Positions 22,958 to 34,007 of a DNA stretch of 64,000 bases are shown here, in pieces. Source of the stretch: Conoideocrella luteorostrata (taxonomy: Eukaryota; Ascomycota; Sordariomycetes; Hypocreales; Clavicipitaceae); assembly GCA_032433595.1 (NCBI GenBank), contig JASWJB010000199.1:1-64000 (forward strand). The letters run 5' to 3'. The notes under the pieces were generated by a model. It saw only the letters and a list, made by a program, of their open reading frames with translations, was not told the origin of the DNA and made no database searches. Made by a program: the position numbers and the translations under genes. Position 1 is the first letter of the stretch. The number at the start of each line of letters is the position of its first letter.

Positions 22958-23368
22958 TTATTTTGCCATGTTCTGTAGTAAAGGTGACATGGGATTAAGC
23001 CCATATCCGAGGTCACATTCCATCGAGTTCCAGGCTCGACGTCCTTTGGAGAAAAGCATCCCAAGATGACTAGAAAAGGCTACAGAAAATATATCTTCCA
23101 TCAAATTGAGTTTCATCTGAGACCATGAAGTGTCCTGGTCCACTTCGTGATCTTCAGATATGATCATGACATTTGCTGTGCGGTGGCCATTGCCAAACCA
23201 CTGTATGAAGTAGAGCAATGACTCCACAGAGTTCTTCGGAAAGTTTCGAAAATGAGCCGCGTAGATTCTACGCAAGGCCGAGGTGGTCTGGCCAACGTAA
23301 ACCCGTGAATAAGATGGGTTCCTGTCGTCGGTGATGTTTATCAGGTAACATACCCACAGCTGCTGCAA
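22958..23368 (-). CDS. GIY-YIG endonuclease-like domain, 5' end unresolved
   Basis: The frame reads WVCYLINITDD, RVYVGQTTSALRRIYAAHF, then VESLLYFIQWF. This matches the GIY-YIG fold order: the GIY strand (here CYL), the YIG strand (YVG), the conserved Arg (LRR), and a following Glu. Such domains cut DNA with one metal ion. No ATG opens the frame; the usable 5' limit is a TTG, and the bases CACCTATTGCAG just before CAGCTG look like a splice acceptor, so an upstream exon may be missing or lie in the AT-rich block at 23385-23570. The frame ends at TAA 22958-22960, beyond which it stays open into the large ORF ending at 20831. It could be active only if that stop is spliced out or read through. 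Confidence 0.65.
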   Translation of the reverse strand: MQQLWVCYLINITDDRNPSYSRVYVGQTTSALRRIYAAHFRNFPKNSVESLLYFIQWFGNGHRTANVMIISEDHEVDQDTSWSQMKLNLMEDIFSVAFSSHLGMLFSKGRRAWNSMECDLGYGLNPMSPLLQNMAK

Positions 23369-23384
23369 TAGGTGAACGACTTAG

Positions 23385-23570
23385 AGATTTTTTTAATTTT
23401 TTTAATTTTTTTAATTTTAAATTCAATTTTAAGTATAAAATATTATTCAACACTGAATGTTAAAAACACGTATTTATGTTTAAATTAAAAAAAATAATAT
23501 AATATATTTTATAAAAATTAAAATTCTTTTAATTTAATTAAAACTTTAAAGTTATTAAAATATTCTAAGA
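23385..23570. repeat. AT-rich block
   Basis: About 185 bases made almost entirely of A and T, with TTTTTTAA repeats, between the GIY-YIG frame and an LTR-like repeat. It could be mutated repeat DNA (RIP-like) or an unusually AT-rich intron or promoter. Confidence 0.6.
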
Positions 23571-23747
23571 CTTCGGGTGACGAGGGGCACCGATACCGGA
23601 AGGTGGAGCAAAACAATGTGCAAAACAATTCAGTTTGCTCGTGACTTGGTTATCCAAGAGAGAACAGAAAGAAGAAGAGAATGCCCCGGAGGCGTGCCAG
23701 TGTAACCACGTGCCCTTGTTTGCGTGCCTTGACGGGATATTCCAACA
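23571..23747 (-). repeat. LTR-like sequence, copy B
   Basis: On the minus strand it starts TGTTGGAATATCCCGTCAAG and shares with copy A (19475-19580) the ordered words TTGTTTTGC (twice), CTTCCGGTAT and TCACCCGAAG. It is longer (about 177 bp), so the two are not equal LTRs of one recent insertion. A second TGTTGGAA lies at about 23797-23804. Confidence 0.45.
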
Positions 23748-24659
23748 GAAGGAGTACTTTTAGGCCCGAATAAAGGATCACTTGTGGAGCTAGTGTTTTC
23801 CAACAGGAGAAGTAATTGAGTGAAAGTTTGCTTTTCAGTGTTCTTTATCCATTATGTTTGTACATGAAAGCAAACGGCTACGCTGCTGCCTCTGGCAGAC
23901 CGGACACCGAACAGGGGCCGTTGATGCAGTAAAAATACGGGGTAGATGGCGGAGAAGAAGTCGTGGCCGTGAAGTGAAGATCGCCCAATGGTGTAACTAA
24001 GAAGCGTCTTGTGTGTGTCGGAATGTCATGAGTTGTAATTCAATATAATCGGGCGGCAACAAACGCGGAGATCTTCAGGTACGTGAGAAAAAGAAAAAAA
24101 AAAAGTTTTAAATTTTTTTGGTTGCCCCTTATGGACTTATCTTGTAATGACAAAACACATTTAGATGCCGGCAGTGCCGTGCTGGAGAACATCGACCAAC
24201 AATACCTGAATACAGTAATTTGCGGATGCGGATGCGGATTGCGGATGTGCGTTGTGTGGCAGCGTGCGGCGGCGTGTGAGTCGGACCGTGCCGGCAGTAC
24301 AATAGAGCTGCAGGATGAATAAAAGAAACAATTATCGATTTGTGTCGTCTACGGAGTAGTCTGCTCTGCGCGATAACAAGCCAAGCCAAGCCAAGCCTCT
24401 GCCCAAACTACTACTTGCCTATACTCCGCGCTTGCTTATGCTTGGTACTAAGAACAATGTAAAACGCCCATCAACGCCATGCTGTTGTTTGGCAAAATTG
24501 ACCACATATCAAACGTTCTGTATTCCCATTTCGCACATGTGAACTTTCAAACAGAAAAAAAATAACCACCGCCCTCCATTTCATGTACCATTTCATGTAC
24601 CATTTCATGTACCATTTCATGTACCATTTCATGTACCATTGACCAGAAATACCCTCCAT
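23748..24659. other. Intergenic with a 12-bp minisatellite
   Basis: No gene seen. A (AAGCC) run is at about 24379-24397 and GCGGAT repeats are near 24222-24246. A five-copy 12-bp tandem repeat lies near the right end, and TACGGAGTA at 24350. Confidence 0.5.
24578..24639. repeat. Minisatellite, ATTTCATGTACC x 5
   Basis: Five head-to-tail copies of the 12-base unit ATTTCATGTACC with no visible changes, located just 3' of the small serine-rich gene. Confidence 0.9.
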
Positions 24660-24911
24660 TTAAGCCCGACTACTGGCCGAGGAGTCTCTTCTCAACGAAG
24701 CGGACGAATCCGACCGATCGCTGTCCATGGAGGTCTTGCCCTCGGCGATGGGCGATCTCGAGCGCGCACGCAGCGCCGAGAGGTCCTGCGGGCTGGAAGC
24801 AGCAGTTGATGATCCGGCCGGGGTATTTGGGGAGTTGGGCTGACGGGCCTGTCGCCATGATGTGTAGAACTGCTTGCACAGGTGTGCTGACATGGTGTAT
24901 GTGGGCGACAT
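24660..24911 (-). CDS. Small serine-rich hypothetical protein
   Basis: A single-exon frame of 83 aa, starting MSPTYTMSAHLCKQFYTSWR. The first 25 residues look like a short conserved helix (CKQFYTSWRQARQ). The rest is Pro/Ser-rich with repeated possible phosphorylation sites (RSRSP, SDRSDSSASLRRDSSASSRA). No domain name can be given. The Arg-Ser pattern and bias against stops make it likelier than the neighbouring short frames to be real. An internal start at residue 7 is possible. Confidence 0.55.
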   Translation of the reverse strand: MSPTYTMSAHLCKQFYTSWRQARQPNSPNTPAGSSTAASSPQDLSALRARSRSPIAEGKTSMDSDRSDSSASLRRDSSASSRA

Positions 24912-27164
24912 GTTGGAAGGGGGCGGTAGGAAGGAAGTAGAAGCGCAGGTATGTATTGTATTGTAATCGTAATTGTACGTGTCGATGACCCAAATTTAGC
25001 TAGGCTCTTGTTTATTTTGGGAGTGCCACCAAGAAAAAAAAGAAAACCGATGGAGGGCACTGAAAGTAGAGAACAGGGAGTATATAGCTATTGTGTCCTG
25101 GAGTCCTTTTATCTATTTAATTCGCAGTTGAGCTGGGGGACAGAGTGTGTTGTTCGTTGGGATAGCACCAAATCGGTTGGGCTCGGGACGTGGCCGGATG
25201 TATGTTGTATATGGTTCGATGCGACGCGCAGGCAGGTGGCCTGATGTGGGAAGTAGAAGTGGAAGGGACGTGGACTTGGGAAGTGGGATGAAACCGCTGC
25301 CGTGTTATGCAAGTCAGGCCAGCAGATAACACAGGCCTTTTCTTCCACCCAAAAAGGAGAGAAGAGAAGAGGAGAGAGAACGATAGAGAGACAGAGAGAA
25401 GGAAAAGAGGGCGTTAATATGCACATCCGTTTCATCTATATGCCAATCTTCGTTACGAAGCAAAGTGCATATGGGAAGGGGGTGCGGGGGTAAGTAAGTA
25501 CGTCAATAGGTGGTCGCGTGCGACGGAAATCCGGAAACTCCAAGGCAACATTGCATCAATGACCCCGTTGTGGTAGGTATCTTTGCACTGCCTGCCGAGA
25601 GGCCTTTGTTTTAGAGGCATGCCATGTGTCCACGGAGTAAACTATGTTCTACACATATGTATACGCAGTAACTACGTCCCACGCAGTTACGACATACCCT
25701 ACTCCGTACTCCGTGCTGCACTACGCGATGCGGAGTACACATTACGACATACCACATACGACACGCCTGACAAAGCCACGTCTAATGGCTTGTAAATGAA
25801 GATCAAGGTTGGAGCTAGATAGTTAGCGCTCTGTAAGCTGGCTGGCAAGCATCACGGACCAGTAACTAGAGGTAGGGGCGCCCTGATGCGACAGCCAGCA
25901 TCAGCCAGTATCGTACCGAGTAGCTACAGTACTAAGCAGACCGTCAGCAGGTCAGGTGGCCTGATTGACTGGCCATGATGGAAAGTGGAGGTGGCACCAC
26001 CCATCATCCTACTAGTACTCCGTACCGAGCACAGTACGGAGTACCGCAACCCACAGCCACATCTCCCCATCTAGTCTTTCTGTCAGTCGTCATCTCATCT
26101 GGCAGCTGCCAGGGCCGAAGGCATCTGCTCCTCGGCACAGGCACCAGCAGTTCCAGGATGAGAGTCAAAAGCGCAAAAATAGTTTCTGCACCAATCGGCT
26201 TTGTTTCAAAACTTAAAAAAAGCTATACAGAGTACTCCGTAAGCGAGTCAAGCTAAGAAGTCGATTTGCGCCGAAATCCAAGAAAGTACGGGACAGTCTC
26301 CGCTGCAAGCTCGAGGGTTCTCAGCCAATAGCGCCGATTGCGATTTCGCTTACGGAGGACACCCATGCAACACACGCAGGCTTATCAGGAAAAGTCTGGT
26401 ACGCCGTCACTGTAATTACTCACTCATAGAGCTCCCGTGCAACAGAGTACTTTACTACAACTCTCAGGATGCTTCTCGAAGCTGTGATTATTAATGCTAA
26501 ACATTGGGACTGACTTACTGCCTAGGCTGCGGCGCCGCTTCGAAATGATGAAAAACTGATATGGGCGTATCATTCTAGCACACCAACATGTTTTAGTTCT
26601 TCTCAGACGCCGGCTATTCATTAGGATACTGAATTGTACACTTTAATAACGATAGTGATGTACGTATATATGTTCACAGGTTAAGACTTCAGGCTCATTG
26701 CCCTGAAAGAAGCCCGTGCCTATCCATACAGGAAAAGAAACTATAGGCTCAAGCCCTCCAAATCGCCTTCGCGCCGCGCTTGCAAAACTGTCCTAGAACC
26801 AAAACCCGACACTTTAAATAATATAGTCCTGGAACTTTATACCCAAAAAGAAAAGAAGTAGTAGAGTTATGGTTACAACGGCCTTCAGAGCAGGACTGCT
26901 GCCATGTTGAAACTCAAAACGTATCAAGCATGGTAGCATAATACTTTTGTGAATGCAAAGAGTAGCAATTCTTAGAAATGCAACTGTGCCCTTCTGAATG
27001 GCCATGCATATGAAAGAATTCAAGCATGTGGGTATAGTGTAGTACAGTGTGGTGTAATGTGGTGGTGGCGGTGGTGGTGATGATGCTAATGATAGCGATG
27101 GTGATGATAATATGTGCCTGTAAGTGTGTATGAACGAATAATGCCAGCGGCAAGCCCCATTCAT
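24912..27164. other. Intergenic, 2.2 kb
   Basis: No gene seen. It has a dense set of TACGGAGTA-type words (25700, 26016, 26035, 26233) and a GGT/GAT trinucleotide-rich stretch at 27058-27115 in the probable 3' UTR of the LRR gene. Confidence 0.5.
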
Positions 27165-30100
27165 TTACTCTACAATGGCACTCTCGTCAGCTAGCTGCGA
27201 TGTATTCTTGTCCGATGCAGCCGCAGTAATGTTATCTCGCGCCTTTTGTTGCGCCTCCAAGAACCTTCCCCAGTGATCAGGATCGCTATCTCTCATACTG
27301 CGGAAGAGTGCATCTTTGTCTTCCTTGAAGGCGCGAATTGCTCCCTTCTCCTTCACCTTCTCGAGCAGCTCGCCACCAATGTCCTCTGCGAGGTCAACAA
27401 GCATTTGTGCATGCTTGGGGTCGGCTCCAATGTCGTCAATGGTGCTGATCGTGTCAAATTGCTCTTTGCGGACAAATCCAGAACGGAACCGATGGCCCGC
27501 ACGAAGAACTCGGCCTTCTTCCTCTGCCAGTTCTCTCGAGAGCATCGAGTTGGATCGTGATAGTGATTTGGCAGGGTGAATCTCTGATTCATCTTCTACA
27601 TCTGACATCACGACCGCTGAGTCTTCGCTCGGTGTTATCATCTGCAGCGGCTCCTCGCTGGACGTGGACGAAATCTTGCGTAGTTGATTCTTGTTAGCTG
27701 TATCTGGCACTGGCTCGCGTGTATCAGGGAACTCGTCCTCGAATCTTTTGATGATGCCCTGCAGAGTCTCGTCGAGGAACATGAGCTTGCGTAAGTTCAT
27801 CTCGTCGCCACCATCGGACCGGGCTTTGTTTAGGGCCGGCTGTATACGGTGCCGAATCTTTCGAGCTCCGGCCAGCAGGTGCTTCGACATGTCCTTTGCT
27901 TTCCCGCCAGTAGGTAAGCCAGCCTTTACCGCTGGCTCGCCGCCTGTGTCGGTGTCCTTGGTAAAGTCTCCAGACTGTCGTCGCGAGTCATCACTTCTGT
28001 TCTTGAGGCAGCATGTCAAGGCCTTGACTACACCTGTGCCTCCAATAACGTAGTCTTCATCTGGCGCTTCCTCGTTTTCATCTTCAGGGCCATCCTCTTC
28101 TAATACGTCATGTCCCACAAGGTGAGCCAGGACGTCGGGGTATGCAGCAAACTTCTGGTCTTGCACCTCCGCTTGCGTTTCGGACATTGCACTGGCTACC
28201 ACAGCGCCGATGTCGGTATCAGGTATGCGCTCCATATTGCGGAGACAGTATGCCACGACTTGCCTGGCCATGGCCTTGACAATCTCTCCAGCTTCTTCCT
28301 TGGGAACTTCAATATCAACACATATCAGGCTCTTGGAGATCCTAGTAGCCGCCATAAGAGAAGCATACAGTGCGCAGGCCTCCTCCTGGGCCTCTTCCGT
28401 CTTTGCAGCTGTAAGCTGTACCAGCTCGGCATTGCCTAACAGGTTAATGTGCGCCAGATTGTGCACTTCCGGCAAGACTTCAACAAGAGCAATAGCCTGT
28501 TCGGAGCTCATATTGACATCCTGCAAATGAATCCGTTTCAGGTGTTCCAACTTGGGTAGATATCTGTGAATGCGTCAGTGCGCTAAGCTACAACCATGTG
28601 ATGAGTACTCGAGCCGTTTAGGGGCGTTGACGAACCTTCTCAGAAGCCCAAGAGCGCTGGGCTTGGACTGGAACAGGTCTTGATTGTGTGACAAGTCGAT
28701 GAACCGGAAACTGCTTAACTTGGCCAGTGCTGGTAGCATTTTCCCGAGACCTGATGGTGTAAGGCCACAACTGGCAAGACTCAGTGCCCAGACGGGGTGG
28801 TTTTGGTCCAAGGAACTGGCAAGGGTCTCAATGTGCTCGCTGATGTCGTTGCCCCCAAGATCAAGACCCTCGCAAACTCCTGCGGCTAGGTACCTCACTA
28901 CATGCTTTATGCCCTCAGCATCGAGGGAATTGTGCGCCAGACCAAGTCTCCGAACGCCACACTTGATCATTCCATCAATAATTAACCCAAGTTGCTCCAT
29001 GCTGGGTTCCGTCTCACCCATATTTACCATTTCCAGAGTTGAGCCGCCTAACCGCTCCGCAATCGCTTTTGAAAACACATCCGAAATGGACCGAGGAATT
29101 TGCACTCCGTTGGGCAGGGTACCGTTCTTAGCAGCAGGTGCTTGTCGTGGGAAGGGGATGTGCGAAATATCCAAGTTTTTGAGAGACCGACATTTGTACA
29201 GAAACAAGGAAATATGTTTCCAACCGTCTGGGCCTAATTTATTATTCTTGATGACGAGACGCTCAACAACTCCGCCTTGAGGTTCGAGTTCGTGTTTCGG
29301 CTTCCTACGCCTTGATGTTGGTGGCATTTTAGCTGCCAGTAGGCCGGCGAGAATAACTCGCAGACCCTCATCATGCAATCCACTGTTCTCCAGAATGATC
29401 TCCTTTACCGGAACGACTGCGAGGTAATCGCCCAGAGTGATCAGATCCGGAAGTTGGAGATAATAGTCTGTCAAGTCTAGCTTAGTCACTGTACCTGCTG
29501 CTACATTTGAGTTGGCGGGGTCCATCAGTTGCTCGGTGATCTTCTTAAGGATCGGAGTCTCGCGCAGTTGACAACAGCGACGGTATATTCTCGCAGGGTT
29601 GGTAGTGGGATGAGATGACGACTTTGGGGTCGTGGTGCCACTGAGTGCTTCTGATGAAGAATCACTACTGTCGTATTGAATCTCAATCGGTACGGATCCG
29701 TTGTCTTCAGCGAGTCTTCGGCGCTTCTCTTTCCTAGCTTTCCGCTCCTCTTCGCTCCTCTTCTTCTTCTCCTTCTTCTTAGTTGTCTCCTTCTCAGGGC
29801 CAACAGAGGCGGCTTCATCGGCAGGGCCGTCATGCATCGCGCTGGAGTTGTCGACCACCTCGATTTCCGAAGCCGTGCTAGATGGGCCTCCAGAAGCGGT
29901 GGCGGCTTCTTCGGCTTCTTTCTTGGCCTCGACTGCTTGGGGATTTTTCAAAGCATCACCCTCCCCCCTTTCGGTAAACTTCTTCTTTTGTGTTTTGTCG
30001 ATCACCTTTGGTTGCTGGACCTCCCCATCTGCATATTTGGGCATTGGTGCGATCTCGACATCGACACAGAAAGACACTCTTCTCAATCTAGCCTCTTTCA

Positions 30101-30818
30101 GCTCCGAAATCTTACATCTCTCACGGCTTTGATCGACGTTGAGAATCTTGCGCTCGACCAAGCCATTCCCAAGCTTTCCGTTTGCTGTGGCGCTGCCCCC
30201 CGAGGACGACAGACGGCGAAATACGCTCAAAATACCGGCTTGACCAGATTTAGGCGGGGCTGGTGTATAGGGGCTATTACCATCCGGCTTAGCGGCTGCA
30301 TGTTGCAGAACAGCATTTCTGGTGGGATTCAGTCTTGGCGGTATCGGCTCAACGGCATCCTGGTTGGACGGAGATGCAGAAAATTTTGGTTGCGACGGGG
30401 ATTGCGGTGCTTGGTCCTCGGCTTGCTGCTGCGATTCTTTATGATGGAGATGATGCAATGAATGGTGCTGATTCGGTGAGGTACTTGGAGGAGGGTTGGG
30501 GGAACCAGAGAATTTAGCAGAGATGTTGGAAAACCATGAATTACGGCGCTGTTGTGGAGGCGTTCCGTTTGGACCGTTCTTGTTCTCTATTGACCCCGAT
30601 CTGGATAATCGTCTTGTAGTGCCGGGGCCATTGGATGGACTAGGAGATGGCTGCCCATTCTGTTGAAGAGGAATGCTTTTGGTATCTGGTGTTCCTTGAG
30701 GACTACGAGGGTCCTGCGACGGCTGGGGTATATTTCGCGGCTGTGATGAAGCTGGGTTTGGCTTAGGAGGTGACGTAGACGTTTTACCGGGCTTGTCTGT
30801 GGTGTGGTTGAAAGACAT
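27165..30818 (-). CDS. Leucine-rich-repeat protein, Mhp1-like (cell-wall biogenesis annotation)
   Basis: Two exons (30818-28609 and 28563-27165, a 45-nt intron) give 1202 aa. The N-terminal 250 residues are Pro/Ser/Gln-rich with RRNSWFSNISAKF near residue 90. A Lys/Glu-rich segment follows (KEKKKRSEEERKARKEKRRR near 350-375). From about residue 430 there are ribonuclease-inhibitor-type leucine-rich repeats (VTKLDLTDYYLQLPDLITLGDYL, VERLVIKNNKLGPDGWKHI, LKNLDISHI, CEGLDLGGNDIS), continuing across the intron (LEHLKRIHLQDVNMS, LAHINLLGNAELVQL). The C-terminal part is acidic and ends with a predicted helical region. I recall fungal homologues of this layout being annotated as cell-wall biogenesis protein Mhp1; the function is not shown by sequence. 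No signal peptide or membrane segment is seen, so it is probably cytoplasmic. Confidence 0.88.
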
Positions 30819-33800
30819 GTCAGCCGTTGATCAGTAAGCACGAGACATTGGAACTCATGGCGGAATACGGCTTTGGCGGCCGCACGGCATCACGGAAAGA
30901 GATGCGCAAAGGCTCGCAAGTGCCCCCAAAAGCGTGAGAAAGTCTGGCAGGACAAAAACATACCTTTTGGCGACGCCTTGGTCATCCAGCTGACGTCTAT
31001 ACCGTGAACTTGCTCCATGATGCAGGGAGAAGGGTTCGTGTCGCTGGGCGGAGTACTCCGTACACGGTGGGAAGCACCATGTGCAAAGACGATGGCAAGG
31101 AAGGAACGGTAAGCTAGATTAAAATACAAGAATGAACAGAGAGGATGTGGCAAATTCAATGCTGGATATCACCGTAGATACCGAGCGCGGCAGTGGGGGC
31201 GAGTATGTTCAAGTGTCTGCAATGCGGATGAATAGATGAGGCTCGACGCCTGCAAACCGATAAACCAGCGGAATGGGGCCTCGAGCAGCAGCCGACAATC
31301 CCCAGCGGCGGGCAGGGGTGTGGCAACTGCAAATCAGTGGATTTGTGGCTCTGGCCGCTCAGGTGCGGGCAGCCAGAAGTCTAGACTGACTGACTGATTG
31401 CTAGCTTCCGGAGTTTGCGACGAATTGAATCCCACGAATCCCAAGAATCCTTGAATGTTTGGTGGCTGCTCGCGCGGGTTGCGCTCCCTCGATCTCCATT
31501 GCGTGCAGTCTTGTCGCTATTTAATTCCACTGAGCACCAGGGTCATCAGCACCAGGCGCATGTTGCTTGCACTGGCAGTCCCAGATTCACGGTCACCAGA
31601 TGCCCTCTTGCAGTAACAATAGCAGTAACAATCTTTATGTATGGACTACCGAGCTTCCCCACTGGTCCAGCGCCTAGCAGCGGGGTAGTTGATACAATCT
31701 GGTACAGGCCGGATGGGGTGGAAGGTGTTTGAGATCGGCGAGATTCGAGACCCTTCCGTCATTGACCTCGTCCGTTGGCCTCCAGTGCCACTTCATCAAG
31801 CTGCGGAGCGCTGCTCCAGATGCTCCCATGTAGTTAGTTACTCCGTAGTTACCATGTGGTTATACGGAGTAACTAGTTAACTAGTGAATGTACCAAGCAC
31901 GGCAGAAATCCCCGCCAACTGAAAAGGCTTTCTTGTAGAATTCAACAACACAAACGCTAGGACCGCCCGACGCAACAACTACGGGGTATATTTACCTGTT
32001 ACGGTGAGCATGGAACGGTTAAGATAAACCGCAAAGCCCCGCAAGACTCCTATAGTATCTGTTCTGTTGGCCTGATCATTTCATCTCATCTCGTCGCAGA
32101 CCCTGGATACCCGGACGCGCCGCATTGTCCTCACACCTCCTTCGATTCAGGTGGAACCTGTCTCATTTGCTGTCTGTCGGCAACGGCGTCATGACCATCC
32201 CAGATGTGATTGCGCTAAGCCAGGCAAACAGTCAAAGCAAGTCGCTCTGCAAAATTCAGACTAAGCCAGATTCTCAGATGGCGATAATAATGTGACGAGT
32301 TTTCGCATGACCATGAGGTTGAAGCAGTAGCTGGCAAAGCTAATCTGCTCTACCTATTCTTTTTTTTTTTTTTCGCACTTTGCAAAGTACTTCTGCTTGT
32401 ATCATCAGATGCTAATCGCTTACGAGCATGGCTTGCCATGCCCTCTTATTGCCTTTGTGAAGGACGCGATTACAAGGGATTCTCCATATTACAGATCAAT
32501 CGAGGACAAAAAACTACATTCTGGTGCCAGGGACATGGCCAAGACCTATAACTGATACTCAAAGTTTGTGGGACTCAGTTCAGAGAGGCGCTTGAATGCC
32601 TGAGAAAAGGGTGAGGTACTTGCTTTTTCGCTTCAATGTAATACGGCGCTGCCAACGAAGCAAAGAACTCTCTTCAGCAACGTTCTTCCCACTCTGGTAA
32701 AAATGAAAAAAAGTCTTCGCCGCATGCCTTCAAAGAGGGAGAACTGGTAGTTTCGACTACGAACAAATTGCTTATAAAAAGTACTTCGAAGAACCGAGCT
32801 ACGCGCCTGTCGAGACTACAATCGGAGTACGCGTAGTAGTAAGGTTATGCTATTGGCATTGAATCAATATCTGGAAGCATTGGCATGTCATTCGCCGATA
32901 CATTGGCTTCACTCTGCTCTCTTTCCGATAGCTTTGTGCAGGCCTACTACAAGCAGTTGGCTAGTTCGAGATACGACAACCATCAAGTTGGATATTTCTT
33001 CCTTTACAAGGGCAATGTTTGTGATGATAGGACGCGGCAATTTTTTTTTTTTTAACAAAAAACAAAGAGAAAGCGGGGATGCCCATATTGAAATCTTCAG
33101 TCATAATTCATAACTTAAAACCGGAGTAATTTGCATTTCGGCCGTAGCTCTTGTCCTCGATCTGAAGCTTTAGCTAGGCAAGAATATACTACTATTCCCG
33201 GACCTTACTTCAATCATGCACCGGTTAATGCTCACGAGGATACATGTTTCGACAGTCTACAGTGAGGTTCGACGCCTGGGATCTGCAGTTTTGGAGACAT
33301 TTCCTTCAAAAGCGCATTTGTTGTCTTTGACCAGACGCAGGCCAATGCACGAATCAGCTCTTACAGCAGCGTTTCTGATTTAAAGCAGAAAGCATGCTTA
33401 CGTTATACAAACATAGTGTGTAGCTGTAGACTTCATATCGATCAAGCCTTCCAATCGTATGCGTATGATCTAGTTAAATCATATAAAGTCATATACTGCC
33501 CATATACATGTACCATATAACCTCAAGCGTATGATCATATTTGACCATACACGGGGTCAAGCTGCTCTGAGGTCAACATTTCCCGCAACACGACACCTAA
33601 ACAACGTCAAACGTCGTCCAAAAGCCATTGTTATCTCAAGTAACTAGCTCTGAGGATTGTATTTGTGATTTATTCATAGGAGGCTGCTTGTTTGGTTTCC
33701 TGGTTCGTCAAGCTGTGCCAGGATACCGAACTCTGCCGGCCGATCAATTCTTCAAGCTGCACCGGATTGTGGTAATTGCGTTTGTTAGAGGGATAGAACG

Positions 33801-34007
33801 ATGGGACTTGACATCACTATTTGTCTCTATTGCGAGGGCATTATTGATACGTTGTGTTGAAGCAATTTCAGCTATCACCATGATCCTTTGCTAGCTCTAA
33901 GTCCGCTCCAAGTCTGCTCTTTACCAGGCCATACAAAACTCAACATACCTGACTTGCCGTTGTCCATCTCTTCTCTCATTCTCGCCTTAAACGTACTAGT
34001 ATGTTCC
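30819..34007. other. Intergenic, 3.2 kb
   Basis: No convincing gene. It contains three exact TACGGAGTA-type words (31054, 31839, 31863), the last two arranged as an inverted pair, and poly-T/A runs near 32358-32374 and 33041-33053. The GC-rich part next to 30818 is the LRR gene promoter. Confidence 0.5.

Noticed and set aside
20831..23747. Reading the GIY-YIG locus as an LTR retrotransposon body
   Set aside because: No reverse transcriptase, integrase or protease motif is present, and the two LTR-like sequences differ in length.
24471..24659. Frame encoding repeated KWYM units
   Set aside because: It is just the 12-bp minisatellite read in frame.
27691..30461. Long plus-strand frames opposite the LRR gene
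   Set aside because: Antisense shadows of a well-supported coding sequence with recognisable repeats.
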